This document shows, piece by piece, positions 34,072 through 43,721 of a DNA stretch of 64,000 nt. Location: the NCBI RefSeq assembly GCF_003555545.1, contig NZ_CP032157.1:2608546-2672545 (forward strand), written 5' to 3'. The stretch is from Paraflavitalea soli. Its GTDB lineage: Bacteria > Bacteroidota > Bacteroidia > Chitinophagales > Chitinophagaceae. Numbering within the stretch: the stretch's first letter is position 1; each line of letters starts with the position of its first letter. The position numbers and the translations under genes were made by a program. The notes under the pieces are model-generated. The model did no database searches. It was not told the DNA's origin and saw only the letters and a program-made list of their open reading frames with translations.

Positions 34072-36951
34072 TTGAAAAAAACCTTGCTGCTATACACATT
34101 CGCCTGCTGCCTGTTATGCGCCTGCACTACGCAGGGTAGTCATAACGGACGGAATGCGCTGTTTGATATGGGCAGTAATAGTTCGGCCATTGCTCCGGGC
34201 TATACCCGGGTGAGTCCGGAGGATGCTTATACAGCAAAGCGTGGTTATGGCTGGCTGGTAGCGCCAACGGGTGCGTTTGATTCGATGTACCATAAGCTGC
34301 CGGATAGCCTACTGCGTGATGGTGTAACCGGAAAGGATAGCCTGGTTTTCAGGGCTGATATTCCCGATGGCGCTTATTTTATTACTGTTGTTACGGGACA
34401 TCATGGAACGGACAAGATGTTGTTGCAGGTGGCAGTGAATGGGGATGTGATAGCAGACAGTGTGGGTACACCCTGGTTTCGCCTGCCCTATAAAAGCATC
34501 CGCAAGAAAGTAACAATCACCGGTAACAAAGCGATCATCCGTATTGGTGGCGCACCGGCAGCCCCCGTAGGCATTTTCAGTATCGAACTAAGAGCTGCCA
34601 CTCCATCGACAGCAATACCATTTACAGATAAAAGTCCTGAGCAGGATACGGCTGTAGCAGCCGATTTTGCGACTCAACTAGTTCAGGTTACAGGCAATAG
34701 TAGCAACTCCACGGCGGCCATCAACCAGTTGCACTCGCTTCGTCAGTACCTGCAAGCCTGCAGGTATTACAACGAGGGCGGCTGGGGATGGGCCACCAAA
34801 AAAACAGGTATGAACCAGATCCAGCGGATGTATACAGCTGCCGACCTGCTGGAGCAGGTGGTAGCAGATCCCGCTGATCCGGTCTATTACAAAGCCCTGT
34901 ATTTATTGGCCAGGATCCATTACTGGCTTTACCAGGAAGATGAACAATTGATGCCGGAGAGTAAAGCCCAGGATTATTTTACGGAATTGGCCAGGAAGTT
35001 TCCGGATCATGAAGTGATCCAAATGTACCTGGGTAAACAACTACCAACTGCTTTTGATGCCGGCGATACAACGGGCATTCCCCGCTGGGCAGTGTTGCAA
35101 TATGAAGCGATGACGCGGATGCAACAGGTGATCCATTGGTGGGTAGAAGAAAGACAAGCGGCCAATGGAGAGCTGGGCGGCAAGTTTGGCGATGATGTAG
35201 AGTTGCTGCGCTGGTGGCTTCCGGCTGTATTGGGCGCAGATGATGCCATAGCACGGAAGGGATACACGCGCATAGCGGATGGCATCTGGAACAGTGATCT
35301 ATTGTATCGTGGCTATTCAAAAGGGGTTGATGATGTAGAGCATTCTGCCGAGCTGTTCAGGGATTCACATCCGGGCATGTTTATGATCCGGTATGGTGAT
35401 CCGGCGTATGTAGAGCGGTGCATGATCAGCATGCAGCATTTCAGGGATGTATGGTCGGGCATAACGCCGGCGGGGCATCGTCATTTTAGATCTTATTACC
35501 TGTCGGCAACGGAAGCCTGGCCGCAGGCTCCCTATGGGGTGGACGTGCCGTTGAATGCGCGGGCGCTGTTGCCCGGCCTGTGGACAGCCTGGTACAATCA
35601 GAACCCTACCATTTTAAAGTTATTCACAGAATGGTCCAATGCCTGGATAGCTGATGCTGCGAGTACAAAGGATGGCAAGCCTGCGGGCGTGTTCCCTGCG
35701 GCTGTGCACTTTAGCAATGATGGATTTGGCGACCACTGGTATGATCCCCAATTAAAGTATGATTATTATAACTGGGACCACCTGGGTCATGTAAGTGAAT
35801 TGTATTATCATTTATCGGGTATGTATTACCTGACAAACAATAAAGATTTCCTGCAACCGGTGAATGAAGTGGCAGCGCTTATCCGCGAAGCCGGGATCAA
35901 TGTTCCGGATAACAACGCAGCAAAAGGTTCGGCAGCCTGGGCGAAAAGGATATTGTTGCAAGGCGGGGAAGACAAGACTGCCGGGGTGCATCCACTGGGG
36001 CAGGTATTTGCCATGACACGACTGCTCAGCGGGCAACCGCAGTATGATAGCCTGGTAGGCGAGCTGGCTTCACCATATAACAAGTATTCCCTTAACCGTA
36101 AAGTGGAGGACATGCTGGAAGGGTTCACGCCTATTCTGGCATCCCTCCGCTTTAATTTTCCCTTGCTTACCCGTGAGGTAAAATTCACCGACAGGGTATA
36201 TGTGCGGGGCAGCGACCTGCTTACCGGGATGTATACGGGGCATTTTGGAAGAGGATTTGAGTTTCCGGCGATGGTGGCTACCTGGAATAATACAGGACCT
36301 GCCGTATCTGTTTTTGTGCGCAGTGGTGATGCCAGATCGGCCGTCGTATCGCTGTATAACCGGGGAGGGGAAAAGAACGTGATAATGAATACCTGGCGAT
36401 TGGCGCCGGGTAGTTATCAACTTACCATTGGTACAGACGCTAATGATGATCTGCAGGCGGAGGAGCTATTGACTGAAAAGGTGATCACGATCAGTGAAAG
36501 GGTTGGCCGGATCGAAGTACCCTTGCCTGCTAAAAAAGGCGTGGTAGTAAAGCTCCAACAGATCAGTGCCTCACCGGGTGTGGATGCCAACAGGGCCGAT
36601 GTGGCCATCAGTGAAAGAGATATTGCGATGGGAAATAAACCCGTGAAAGCGGGTGATATGGCTGATATCCTGTGTACCGTTCACAATATCGGCCGCGTAG
36701 CTGCCAGGAATATCGTGGTAGAACTGTTGATAGATGGTAAGACCACCGGATCAAGTATGATACCGCTGATCGAAGCACCCAATGACCTGGAGCCACGGGT
36801 ACAAACAGTCCGCTTTCCGTGGAAAGCAACCGATGGCAAACACCTTATTACGATCAGAACACGATCCAAAGGAAAAGAAATAACTATGGTGAATAATGAA
36901 GCTGCTATAGAAATAGCGATCCCTTATTCACCCTCAACTGATCATCCATGA
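34072..36951 (+). CDS. Large lipoprotein, glycan-active toroid with C-terminal CARDB domain
   Basis: A 959-residue lipoprotein translated from a TTG start (LLLYTFACCLLCAC lipobox). An N-terminal beta domain, FDMGSNSSAIAPGYTRVSPE ... RGYGWL, resembles the malectin-like or acetylesterase-associated modules of pectin enzymes. Residues about 220-670 look like a helical toroid (GELGGKFGDDVELLRWWLP, DHLGHVSELYYHLSGMYY). A CARDB-type domain closes the protein (KAGDMADILCTVHNIG ... NNEAAIEI). The signal is followed by a lipid-anchored mature protein on the cell surface. The catalytic family is unknown to me. It lies in the operon and shares a 4-base overlap with the GH20 gene. Confidence 0.68.
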   Translation: MKKTLLLYTFACCLLCACTTQGSHNGRNALFDMGSNSSAIAPGYTRVSPEDAYTAKRGYGWLVAPTGAFDSMYHKLPDSLLRDGVTGKDSLVFRADIPDGAYFITVVTGHHGTDKMLLQVAVNGDVIADSVGTPWFRLPYKSIRKKVTITGNKAIIRIGGAPAAPVGIFSIELRAATPSTAIPFTDKSPEQDTAVAADFATQLVQVTGNSSNSTAAINQLHSLRQYLQACRYYNEGGWGWATKKTGMNQIQRMYTAADLLEQVVADPADPVYYKALYLLARIHYWLYQEDEQLMPESKAQDYFTELARKFPDHEVIQMYLGKQLPTAFDAGDTTGIPRWAVLQYEAMTRMQQVIHWWVEERQAANGELGGKFGDDVELLRWWLPAVLGADDAIARKGYTRIADGIWNSDLLYRGYSKGVDDVEHSAELFRDSHPGMFMIRYGDPAYVERCMISMQHFRDVWSGITPAGHRHFRSYYLSATEAWPQAPYGVDVPLNARALLPGLWTAWYNQNPTILKLFTEWSNAWIADAASTKDGKPAGVFPAAVHFSNDGFGDHWYDPQLKYDYYNWDHLGHVSELYYHLSGMYYLTNNKDFLQPVNEVAALIREAGINVPDNNAAKGSAAWAKRILLQGGEDKTAGVHPLGQVFAMTRLLSGQPQYDSLVGELASPYNKYSLNRKVEDMLEGFTPILASLRFNFPLLTREVKFTDRVYVRGSDLLTGMYTGHFGRGFEFPAMVATWNNTGPAVSVFVRSGDARSAVVSLYNRGGEKNVIMNTWRLAPGSYQLTIGTDANDDLQAEELLTEKVITISERVGRIEVPLPAKKGVVVKLQQISASPGVDANRADVAISERDIAMGNKPVKAGDMADILCTVHNIGRVAARNIVVELLIDGKTTGSSMIPLIEAPNDLEPRVQTVRFPWKATDGKHLITIRTRSKGKEITMVNNEAAIEIAIPYSPSTDHP

Positions 36952-39503
36952 TAGGAAAGACATTGATACCGGGATTGTTTTTTCTGTTGCTGTTGGGCGC
37001 TGCAAGGGGCAATACGCTGCCCGTGTTGCCGTACCCCCAACAGGTAACAGCAGACCAAGGGGCGCTTAGCTATCCCGCCAGGCTCCGGTTTCAATCTATT
37101 GGCATTAACGCTCCAATGACCACCAGGCTCACGGAGCACTGGAATAATTTCGCAGCAGGCCTCCCCCACCCTGTGGCCGGTACCGCTACGGTATCGCTGG
37201 TGCTGCTGGGCAAGAATGCTCAAAGGGATAAAGACCTGCAGCAAAAGGCAGGCGCCGGCTACCAACACATTGGCCAGGAGGGTTATGTGCTCATCATGAA
37301 TGAAAAAGAGCGCACGATCGCTGCGCATACGGAAGCAGGGCTTTTTTATGGCCTGCAAACGCTGAAGCAGTTGACGAGGGGCGGTTGGAACAAAACTGTA
37401 TCCATTACCGACTGGCCTGCATTTGCTACAAGGGTGATCTATGATGATATCAGCCGGGGGCCTATTTCAACGGTAGCGTATGTAAAGCAACAGATCGAGC
37501 GGATGGCGGAGCTGAAGATCAATTACCTCTCTTTCTATATCGAGCATGTGGTGCAGCCGGTCTCTTACCCCGATTTTGCACCGGCCAATGGCAAACTCAC
37601 GATCGCCCAGATCAAAGAGCTTTCTGCCCATGCCGCGAAATACCATATGCAGCTGATCGGGAGTTTCCAATCGTTTGGGCATTTCGACAAGATACTGGCG
37701 CTGCCGCAATACAGGTCGATGGGAGAAACGAATACGCTGATCTCGCCACTTGATCCGAAGGCCCGGGAATTCCTGGAAAAGGTGATCGGTGAATTGTGTG
37801 ATGCATTCAGTGCGCCCTGGTTCAATGTAAACTGTGATGAAACTTTTGACCTCAATAAAGGAAGGTCGAAAGCCTATATAGATAGCATAGGCCCTGCCCG
37901 TTTTTATTCCGACCATATGAAGTTCCTGTACGATGTGGTAACGAAGCATCACAAAAAAATGATGATGTGGGGAGATATTGCGCTGCAGTATAAAGAGATC
38001 CCGGACATGCTGCCGCGTGATATTATTTACCTGACCTGGGAATATAGCGACCAGCCAAGTTATGCCCGGTGGATCCAACCCTTCGCAGACCGCAAGCTGG
38101 AGTTTATGGTTTGCCCGGGCATACTTAATTCTTATCGCCTGTTCCCTGACATGGTGATGGCCAAGGGCAATATTGCGGGCTTCCTGGCCGCAGGAAAACA
38201 ACAGGGGGCTACAGGCGCTTTCACCACCATCTGGGATGATGGCAGCACCTATCTTTTTTCGGGGGACTGGTATGGAGTATATGCTGCCGCTGAAAAAAGC
38301 TGGAATATCGACACCCTCCAGAATGATTCTTTCGACAGCCGCTATGAGATCAATGCTTATGGAACGCGCAATGGCGGTTACGTGAAAGCTTTGTTCAAAT
38401 TGATGGAGCTGCGGGGACTGAAACTGACGTATAACCTCAATGAATTGTTGTGGCAGCAGGTACTGCTTCCTGAGAAGGGAAAAAAGATGTTGTTGAACAA
38501 TACTTCTGTACCAGCGGCCAATGCCATCCTGCAGGAGGCATCAACACACATCAGCCGGGCTGCTCCGCTGTGGCACAAAGATGATGTGCACACTTTGCAG
38601 CATGCTATTGAACAATACCAGATTATAATGGATACGCGCACCACGCTGGTGCAAACGGTGAAGCAATACCAGGAGGCGCAAGGGATGACTGCTGCACGGC
38701 CACAGGAATCGAAAGTGCTGCTCCTTGCATCGGCCAGGGGCATCCATGCATTGGCCAGCCGTTATGTGGCCATGAAAGACCGTTACCGGGCTGCCTGGAA
38801 ACGGGAGAACCAGGACTATTGGCTGAAAGAAGTGTTGCTGCCCTATGATAAAAAGATAGCTGACCTCCACCAGCTTGAAGCGGCTCTATTGTCTGCCGCC
38901 GCCAATACCGGCAAACAGGCAGCACTGCCACCAGCAGATAGCCTCCGGCTTACGATAGCAGAAACGCGCTTTAGTTATTTCCAGAACTGGATGCTGACAG
39001 GCCCCTTTCCCGGAAATGAGAATAGCCCTGTGCCGGCTTTCCTGTATGCAGAAAACAATGAGTACAATAAGCCTCCTTCGCCCGGCGACTTTACGATGTA
39101 CCAGGGCAAGACCTATCGCTGGCACAAGTTTGCCACTCCCAACGGAGGCATCATTGACCTGGAAGAGCGTTTTGGAAAAGTAGCTCATAGCAGCGCTTAT
39201 GCCTATTGCAATATCACGGCAAAAGAAGCTGCTGTATCGGCCTCCTTTCTGTCGGCCCCGGCAGGCGCTGAAGTTTTCTTCAATGGCATGCAGGTCATGG
39301 CCATACCAGGCACTGACACAATGGAAGGAGAAAAGAAGTATCCCTTACCCTTTAAGGCCGGCATCAATCATTTGTTGCTGAAGATACCGCAAGGCGGCAG
39401 TCCCTGGCAGTTTACGTTCAGGCTGGCAGCAGATATCAACGTGATCAATTCGAAACATAAATACCAGACTAATCCCCAAAACAAAGTATATGAAGCTGAA
39501 TAA
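36948..39503 (+). CDS. GH20 beta-hexosaminidase-family enzyme
   Basis: An 851-residue secreted enzyme (signal LIPGLFFLLLLGAARG). An N-terminal GH20b-like alpha/beta domain (about 25-140; YVLIMNEKERTIAAHTEAGL, FYGLQTLKQL) precedes the TIM barrel, whose catalytic acid pair is visible as D297-E298 in FNVNCDETFDL. GH20 uses the substrate N-acetyl group as nucleophile, so the polymer probably contains GlcNAc or GalNAc. The C-terminal ~270 residues include a helical linker and a beta-sandwich that may bind carbohydrate. It overlaps the previous gene (ATGA) and the next by 14 bases, so all three are translationally linked. Confidence 0.83.
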   Translation: MIGKTLIPGLFFLLLLGAARGNTLPVLPYPQQVTADQGALSYPARLRFQSIGINAPMTTRLTEHWNNFAAGLPHPVAGTATVSLVLLGKNAQRDKDLQQKAGAGYQHIGQEGYVLIMNEKERTIAAHTEAGLFYGLQTLKQLTRGGWNKTVSITDWPAFATRVIYDDISRGPISTVAYVKQQIERMAELKINYLSFYIEHVVQPVSYPDFAPANGKLTIAQIKELSAHAAKYHMQLIGSFQSFGHFDKILALPQYRSMGETNTLISPLDPKAREFLEKVIGELCDAFSAPWFNVNCDETFDLNKGRSKAYIDSIGPARFYSDHMKFLYDVVTKHHKKMMMWGDIALQYKEIPDMLPRDIIYLTWEYSDQPSYARWIQPFADRKLEFMVCPGILNSYRLFPDMVMAKGNIAGFLAAGKQQGATGAFTTIWDDGSTYLFSGDWYGVYAAAEKSWNIDTLQNDSFDSRYEINAYGTRNGGYVKALFKLMELRGLKLTYNLNELLWQQVLLPEKGKKMLLNNTSVPAANAILQEASTHISRAAPLWHKDDVHTLQHAIEQYQIIMDTRTTLVQTVKQYQEAQGMTAARPQESKVLLLASARGIHALASRYVAMKDRYRAAWKRENQDYWLKEVLLPYDKKIADLHQLEAALLSAAANTGKQAALPPADSLRLTIAETRFSYFQNWMLTGPFPGNENSPVPAFLYAENNEYNKPPSPGDFTMYQGKTYRWHKFATPNGGIIDLEERFGKVAHSSAYAYCNITAKEAAVSASFLSAPAGAEVFFNGMQVMAIPGTDTMEGEKKYPLPFKAGINHLLLKIPQGGSPWQFTFRLAADINVINSKHKYQTNPQNKVYEAE

Positions 39504-40740
39504 CGGTTTGCTGTATGTTTTTTCGTTTGTCTTTTTACTTTGTTCGCTCAACGTAAAGGCACAGGTAAAAAAAGATGAAGTGCTGCTGGCGATTGACCAG
39601 ATGGCCGGTTATGTATCGACTGTATTGCTGGATGAGGAAGGTAAGTCGCGGTGTGATTACAACCTCACCGAAGGAAGATGGTATCCCTATGAAGTACCCT
39701 GGCATACGGGACAGGCTGTGTACTCACTATTGGCCGCTTACAAGCAAACAGGCAAAAAAGCCTACCTGGATGCAGCCATCAAGGGCGGTAATTTCTGGGC
39801 CAGCCTGGAGATTAAAGACCATCCCGTGATGAAAGGTATGGTAGCAGGTGTGCATGGAGATGCGCTGGGCGATGAGTTTATTGTATTTGCCACGATCTCT
39901 GACGGTACACCGGGCATATATGAACTCTCGCGGGTGACCAAAGACAAACGTTATGCGCAGGTCGCCACCAATGCTGCGGCATGGATGCTGAAAAACATGT
40001 ATTACGCAGAGAAAGGGGTTTGCTATGATAATATCGACGCGAAAACAGGTGAGGTATTGAAAGAATATAGCCCTTTCTGGAAACAGAAAGATAAAAAAGA
40101 TCAAAAGCTGTTTGATGTTTCGCGCCCCAATACAGAAGGCTGGTTGTTTAAAGATGCTTATGAGTTTTCGGGTGATAAAAAGTTCCGGGACGCCTATATC
40201 AACCTGTGCAATAGTCTGCTGGAGAAGCAGGGACCTGAAGGTGTGTGGATGCAGTTCATGCCCAATTTCGTAGAGGAAAAGAGTTTCCACCCGCGTTTCT
40301 CCTTGTGGTATGCAGAGTCGCTTATTCAGGCTTATAAACTGACGCAGGACAAGAAGTACCTGGAAGGAGCGGCCAAAACAGCCCGGGCATTTGTAAAAGC
40401 GCAGCAAAAAGACGGGACTATTTTTTACGATAATTATATGAGCGACCGGCAGCCTGACAAGGGATCTGTTACGGGCTCTGCGGTAGCCTTAGCTGGTATA
40501 GTATGGATAGAGTTGTCGAAGTATGGATACAAGGAATTTGACGGCAATATTGAAAGATCAGCCCAGTGGCTGGTGAATAACCGGTATGCACAGGATCATC
40601 CAGACCCCAACCTTCGCGGTGCAGTATTGGAAACCAGGACACGATTCAGGAAAGGGAAAGTATGGCTGACGAACAGGGATATTGGCACCAGCTTTGGGCT
40701 CCGCTTTTTGGTTGACTATATGAATTTCCACGCTCAATAA
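39490..40740 (+). CDS. Secreted helical-toroid protein, putative glycoside hydrolase or epimerase
   Basis: A 416-residue protein with signal peptide (GLLYVFSFVFLLCSLNVKAQ). It is built from toroid-type helices (WHTGQAVYSLLAAYKQTGKK, RPNTEGWLFKDAYEFSGDKK, FSLWYAESLIQAYKLTQDKK), like GH88/GH105-type enzymes and D-glucuronyl C5-epimerase tails. Two histidine-containing loops (KDHPVMKGMVAGVHGDALGD and FHPRFSLWYAESL) may border the active site. No canonical unsaturated-uronyl hydrolase aspartate pair can be named with certainty. It overlaps GH20 by 14 bases and is the last enzyme before the TonB receptor. Confidence 0.62.
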   Translation: MKLNNGLLYVFSFVFLLCSLNVKAQVKKDEVLLAIDQMAGYVSTVLLDEEGKSRCDYNLTEGRWYPYEVPWHTGQAVYSLLAAYKQTGKKAYLDAAIKGGNFWASLEIKDHPVMKGMVAGVHGDALGDEFIVFATISDGTPGIYELSRVTKDKRYAQVATNAAAWMLKNMYYAEKGVCYDNIDAKTGEVLKEYSPFWKQKDKKDQKLFDVSRPNTEGWLFKDAYEFSGDKKFRDAYINLCNSLLEKQGPEGVWMQFMPNFVEEKSFHPRFSLWYAESLIQAYKLTQDKKYLEGAAKTARAFVKAQQKDGTIFYDNYMSDRQPDKGSVTGSAVALAGIVWIELSKYGYKEFDGNIERSAQWLVNNRYAQDHPDPNLRGAVLETRTRFRKGKVWLTNRDIGTSFGLRFLVDYMNFHAQ

Positions 40741-40779
40741 TATAACCCCACATTCATTTAACTGCCTAAATACTCGCAC

Positions 40780-43617
40780 ATGAAACGATTCATCAACAAA
40801 CTGCTCACACCTGTTTATTTACTGGTAGCAGTGTTTGTATTGCCAGCTTTTTTTACGCCTGTGATGGCCCAAACGAGTGGCTACGTAAAAGGACAAATTA
40901 CGGATGGTGACGGGAATGCGCTTCCCGGCGCTTCTGTCAGTGTGAAAGGAACCACCAACAGTGTAGCCAGTGACCTTACCGGCAATTTTACGCTGGTGAA
41001 TGTGGCTGAAGGGAAGCAAACGATCCTGGTCAATTATATGGGCTATGCGCCTGTAGAAAAGGAAGTAACGGTGAAGGCGGGGATAACGTCTTCGCTGAGT
41101 TTTAAGTTGACCACCCTTAGCAAAAGCCTCACCTCGGTAACGGTGGTGGGTTCGAAAGAAGGGCAGGCCAAAGCGCTCAACCAGCAAAGAAATGCAGACA
41201 ATATCAAGCAGGTGATCTCTGCCGATCTGATGGGCCGTTATCCTGACCTGAATGTGGCAGAATCGATGCAGCGTTTGCCCGGTGTAACGATCGGCCGCAA
41301 CAGCAGCGGCGAAGGCGCCACCGTACAACTGCGCGGAACGCCGGGCAATTTTACGAACATCAATGTGAATGGAGAGCAGATCATGGGCACGCAGGAAGAT
41401 GGATCGAGGAATGCACAACTGGATGTGATCCCTGTGAATGTGCTTTCTTCTATGGAAGTGATCAAAACATTGACGCCCGACCTGGATGGAGATGCCATTG
41501 CAGGCGCCATCAATATGAAATCGCCTACGGCTATATCTTTAAGACCAAGGGTGGCCATTGATCTGGGCACTGGTTATAATAACCTGCGCAGCAATGCGAA
41601 TGCCATTGGCAATATATCGCTGAGCAAACGATTCTTCCCTTCGGCCAGCAGCCCCAATGGCAGACTGGGTATTATGGCTACGGGCAGTTATTTCAAGACG
41701 AAGAACGGATATGATGAGATCAGGGCGCAGGTATGGGAAGAGAAAGACTATGGCAAAGGGAAAATATATTTCCCAACGGATGTACGCTTATTGTATGTTG
41801 AAAACGAACGTACGAGAACCGGTGCCTCTTTAACGGTAGATTATAATATCAATTCCAAGACGAGCATCGTAGCCAACCTGATGTATGCCGATCATGACAA
41901 CGACCTGACGCGGTACCGCAAACGTACACGTATGCAGAGCAGCCGCACTACGCAGAATGCTGATGGTGAATATGTAACTACCCGGGGCCGCGGCTACAAT
42001 GAAATAAAATCGGCTACAGAAAAGAACAGTAACCTCAACATGAATTTATCCGGGGAAACTACCCTGGGCAGGCTGAAACTGGATGCCGGTGTATCCATGA
42101 GCCAATCTGAATTTAAGAACCTGTCGGGTATTTACAATTTCATTACCGGCGATATTCCCCTGCGGATAAAAGATATTGCTACGGATTATCTATCGCCCTA
42201 TGCATCAGACTGGAAAAACAATACAGCGCTTTATACTTATAATACGGTAGAGCGGGATTGGTGGACTACCAATGGTAAGAATTTCACAGCCCGGCTGAAT
42301 GCTACCATGCCTTATACAATGGGTAAGAATTCTGCTTCCTTCAAGATGGGTGGCAAGTTTAAACGGATGCACAATCTCCGTTTCCGTCCCGACAATACCA
42401 TCGTTACCACGTATGCAGGTGCAGCTGCTGCTGGTAACCTGGGTAATTTTGCCGGCGAACCGGAGGTATCTGACGACCTGCTGGACGGCAATACCAATTT
42501 TGGTCTTGGTGTAGATAAGAACAAGACGATCAGCTACCTGGATGCGAACCTCGGCAGCAATCTCTTCCCGATCAATGTACCGGCTACGCGGATGAGCATC
42601 GACTCTTACTATTATGATGCGGTGGAATCAGTTACTTCAGGGTACGCTATGAACCGTATACAGTTCAAAAAACTGATGTTCCTGGCCGGTGTGCGTATAG
42701 AAGCCACCAAGGTGGATTACAAAGGCAATATTATTGCGCAGGACAAAGACGGCGTGTGGATCTCTACTACGCCCAATCGTAAAAAAAACGATTATGTGAA
42801 GGTATTGCCCAATATCCAGTTCAAGTATGACCTGGACAAATCATCCCTGATCCGTGCTGCGCTTACCTACGGCTATTCCCGTCCCAACTTTGTGGACCTT
42901 GTTCCCGGCCGTGTAACGAGCATCCTGAGTGAGACTGTTACAGATGGTAATCCAGAACTGAAGCCGGCCTCTGCAGCCAACTGGGACCTGATGTATGAGA
43001 AATACCTGGGCAACCTGGGTATCCTTTCTGCAGGTGTGTTCTACAAAAGGATCAATAATTTCCAGTACAACAGTGTTGTTACCCTGAATGGTGATGAATT
43101 TGAAAATGCAGCCACTTATAAAGGCTGGAGATGGTACAGAACGCTGAATGGTGATAAAGCGGATGTATTTGGCATCGAGCTGAATGCACAAGCCAATCTT
43201 ACCTTCCTGCCTGGTATCCTGAAAGGATTCTCCGTACTGGCCAACTATACCTACACACATTCAAAAGCGGATGCTCAATTCAGGAAAGGTCTTCGCCTGC
43301 CAGGACAAGCGGATCATACAGCGAATGGCTCCCTGTCTTTTGCTTATAAAGGGTTCTCCATCCAGGGCAACCTCAACTACAACAGTGCCTATACAGTGGT
43401 ATTGGGCGACAAAGATGCTACTGATGTGATCAGGCACGACCGGATACAGGTAGATGTCAACACCTCTTACCGTATCAACAAAATGTTCTCTGTCTATGCA
43501 GAAGCGCTCAACCTGACCAAGGCTCCCCAGCTGGATTATTATGGAGAAAGGGACAGAATGTACCAAAAGCAATTCTATTCCTTCTGGGGCCGTGCGGGTA
43601 TCAAGATGAGATTATAG
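40780..43617 (+). CDS. TonB-dependent outer-membrane receptor (SusD-independent type)
   Basis: A 945-residue receptor. Signal peptide, then a CarboxypepD-regulatory-like domain (GYVKGQITDGDGNALPGASV, SLSFKLTTLSKSL; about 30-115), a plug (IKQVISADLMGRYPDLNVAESMQRLPGV, TVQLRGTPGNF) and a 22-strand-type barrel ending in FWGRAGIKMRL with a terminal aromatic/hydrophobic pattern. It resembles the TonB-Xanth-Caul type, which works without a SusD lipoprotein, and no SusD gene follows. It probably imports the oligosaccharides made by the preceding enzymes. It is 39 bases downstream of the toroid gene. Confidence 0.88.
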   Translation: MKRFINKLLTPVYLLVAVFVLPAFFTPVMAQTSGYVKGQITDGDGNALPGASVSVKGTTNSVASDLTGNFTLVNVAEGKQTILVNYMGYAPVEKEVTVKAGITSSLSFKLTTLSKSLTSVTVVGSKEGQAKALNQQRNADNIKQVISADLMGRYPDLNVAESMQRLPGVTIGRNSSGEGATVQLRGTPGNFTNINVNGEQIMGTQEDGSRNAQLDVIPVNVLSSMEVIKTLTPDLDGDAIAGAINMKSPTAISLRPRVAIDLGTGYNNLRSNANAIGNISLSKRFFPSASSPNGRLGIMATGSYFKTKNGYDEIRAQVWEEKDYGKGKIYFPTDVRLLYVENERTRTGASLTVDYNINSKTSIVANLMYADHDNDLTRYRKRTRMQSSRTTQNADGEYVTTRGRGYNEIKSATEKNSNLNMNLSGETTLGRLKLDAGVSMSQSEFKNLSGIYNFITGDIPLRIKDIATDYLSPYASDWKNNTALYTYNTVERDWWTTNGKNFTARLNATMPYTMGKNSASFKMGGKFKRMHNLRFRPDNTIVTTYAGAAAAGNLGNFAGEPEVSDDLLDGNTNFGLGVDKNKTISYLDANLGSNLFPINVPATRMSIDSYYYDAVESVTSGYAMNRIQFKKLMFLAGVRIEATKVDYKGNIIAQDKDGVWISTTPNRKKNDYVKVLPNIQFKYDLDKSSLIRAALTYGYSRPNFVDLVPGRVTSILSETVTDGNPELKPASAANWDLMYEKYLGNLGILSAGVFYKRINNFQYNSVVTLNGDEFENAATYKGWRWYRTLNGDKADVFGIELNAQANLTFLPGILKGFSVLANYTYTHSKADAQFRKGLRLPGQADHTANGSLSFAYKGFSIQGNLNYNSAYTVVLGDKDATDVIRHDRIQVDVNTSYRINKMFSVYAEALNLTKAPQLDYYGERDRMYQKQFYSFWGRAGIKMRL

Positions 43618-43628
43618 GCAGAAAGCAA

Positions 43629-43656
43629 GCTACGAGCCACGAGCTACGAGCGGAAG
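43629..43656. repeat. Heptamer array, unit GCTACGA
   Basis: GCTACGA, GCCACGA, GCTACGA and a degenerate GCGGAAG, 12 bases after the TonB receptor stop. A tail GGCAGCAAGGAAAACAGGGA follows that resembles the tail after the 50745 array. Confidence 0.75.
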
Positions 43657-43721
43657 GCAGCAAGGAAAACAGGGATGCAATGATCGTTAATCATCATTAA
43701 ATATAAAGAACATCGTTTATC

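Noticed and set aside
37467-38201. 244-codon minus-strand frame inside the GH20 gene
   Set aside because: Antisense shadow of a gene with clear GH20 motifs; the composition is not protein-like.
40780-43617. SusC/SusD pair
   Set aside because: The receptor is SusC-like only in its general TonB architecture; no SusD lipoprotein follows.
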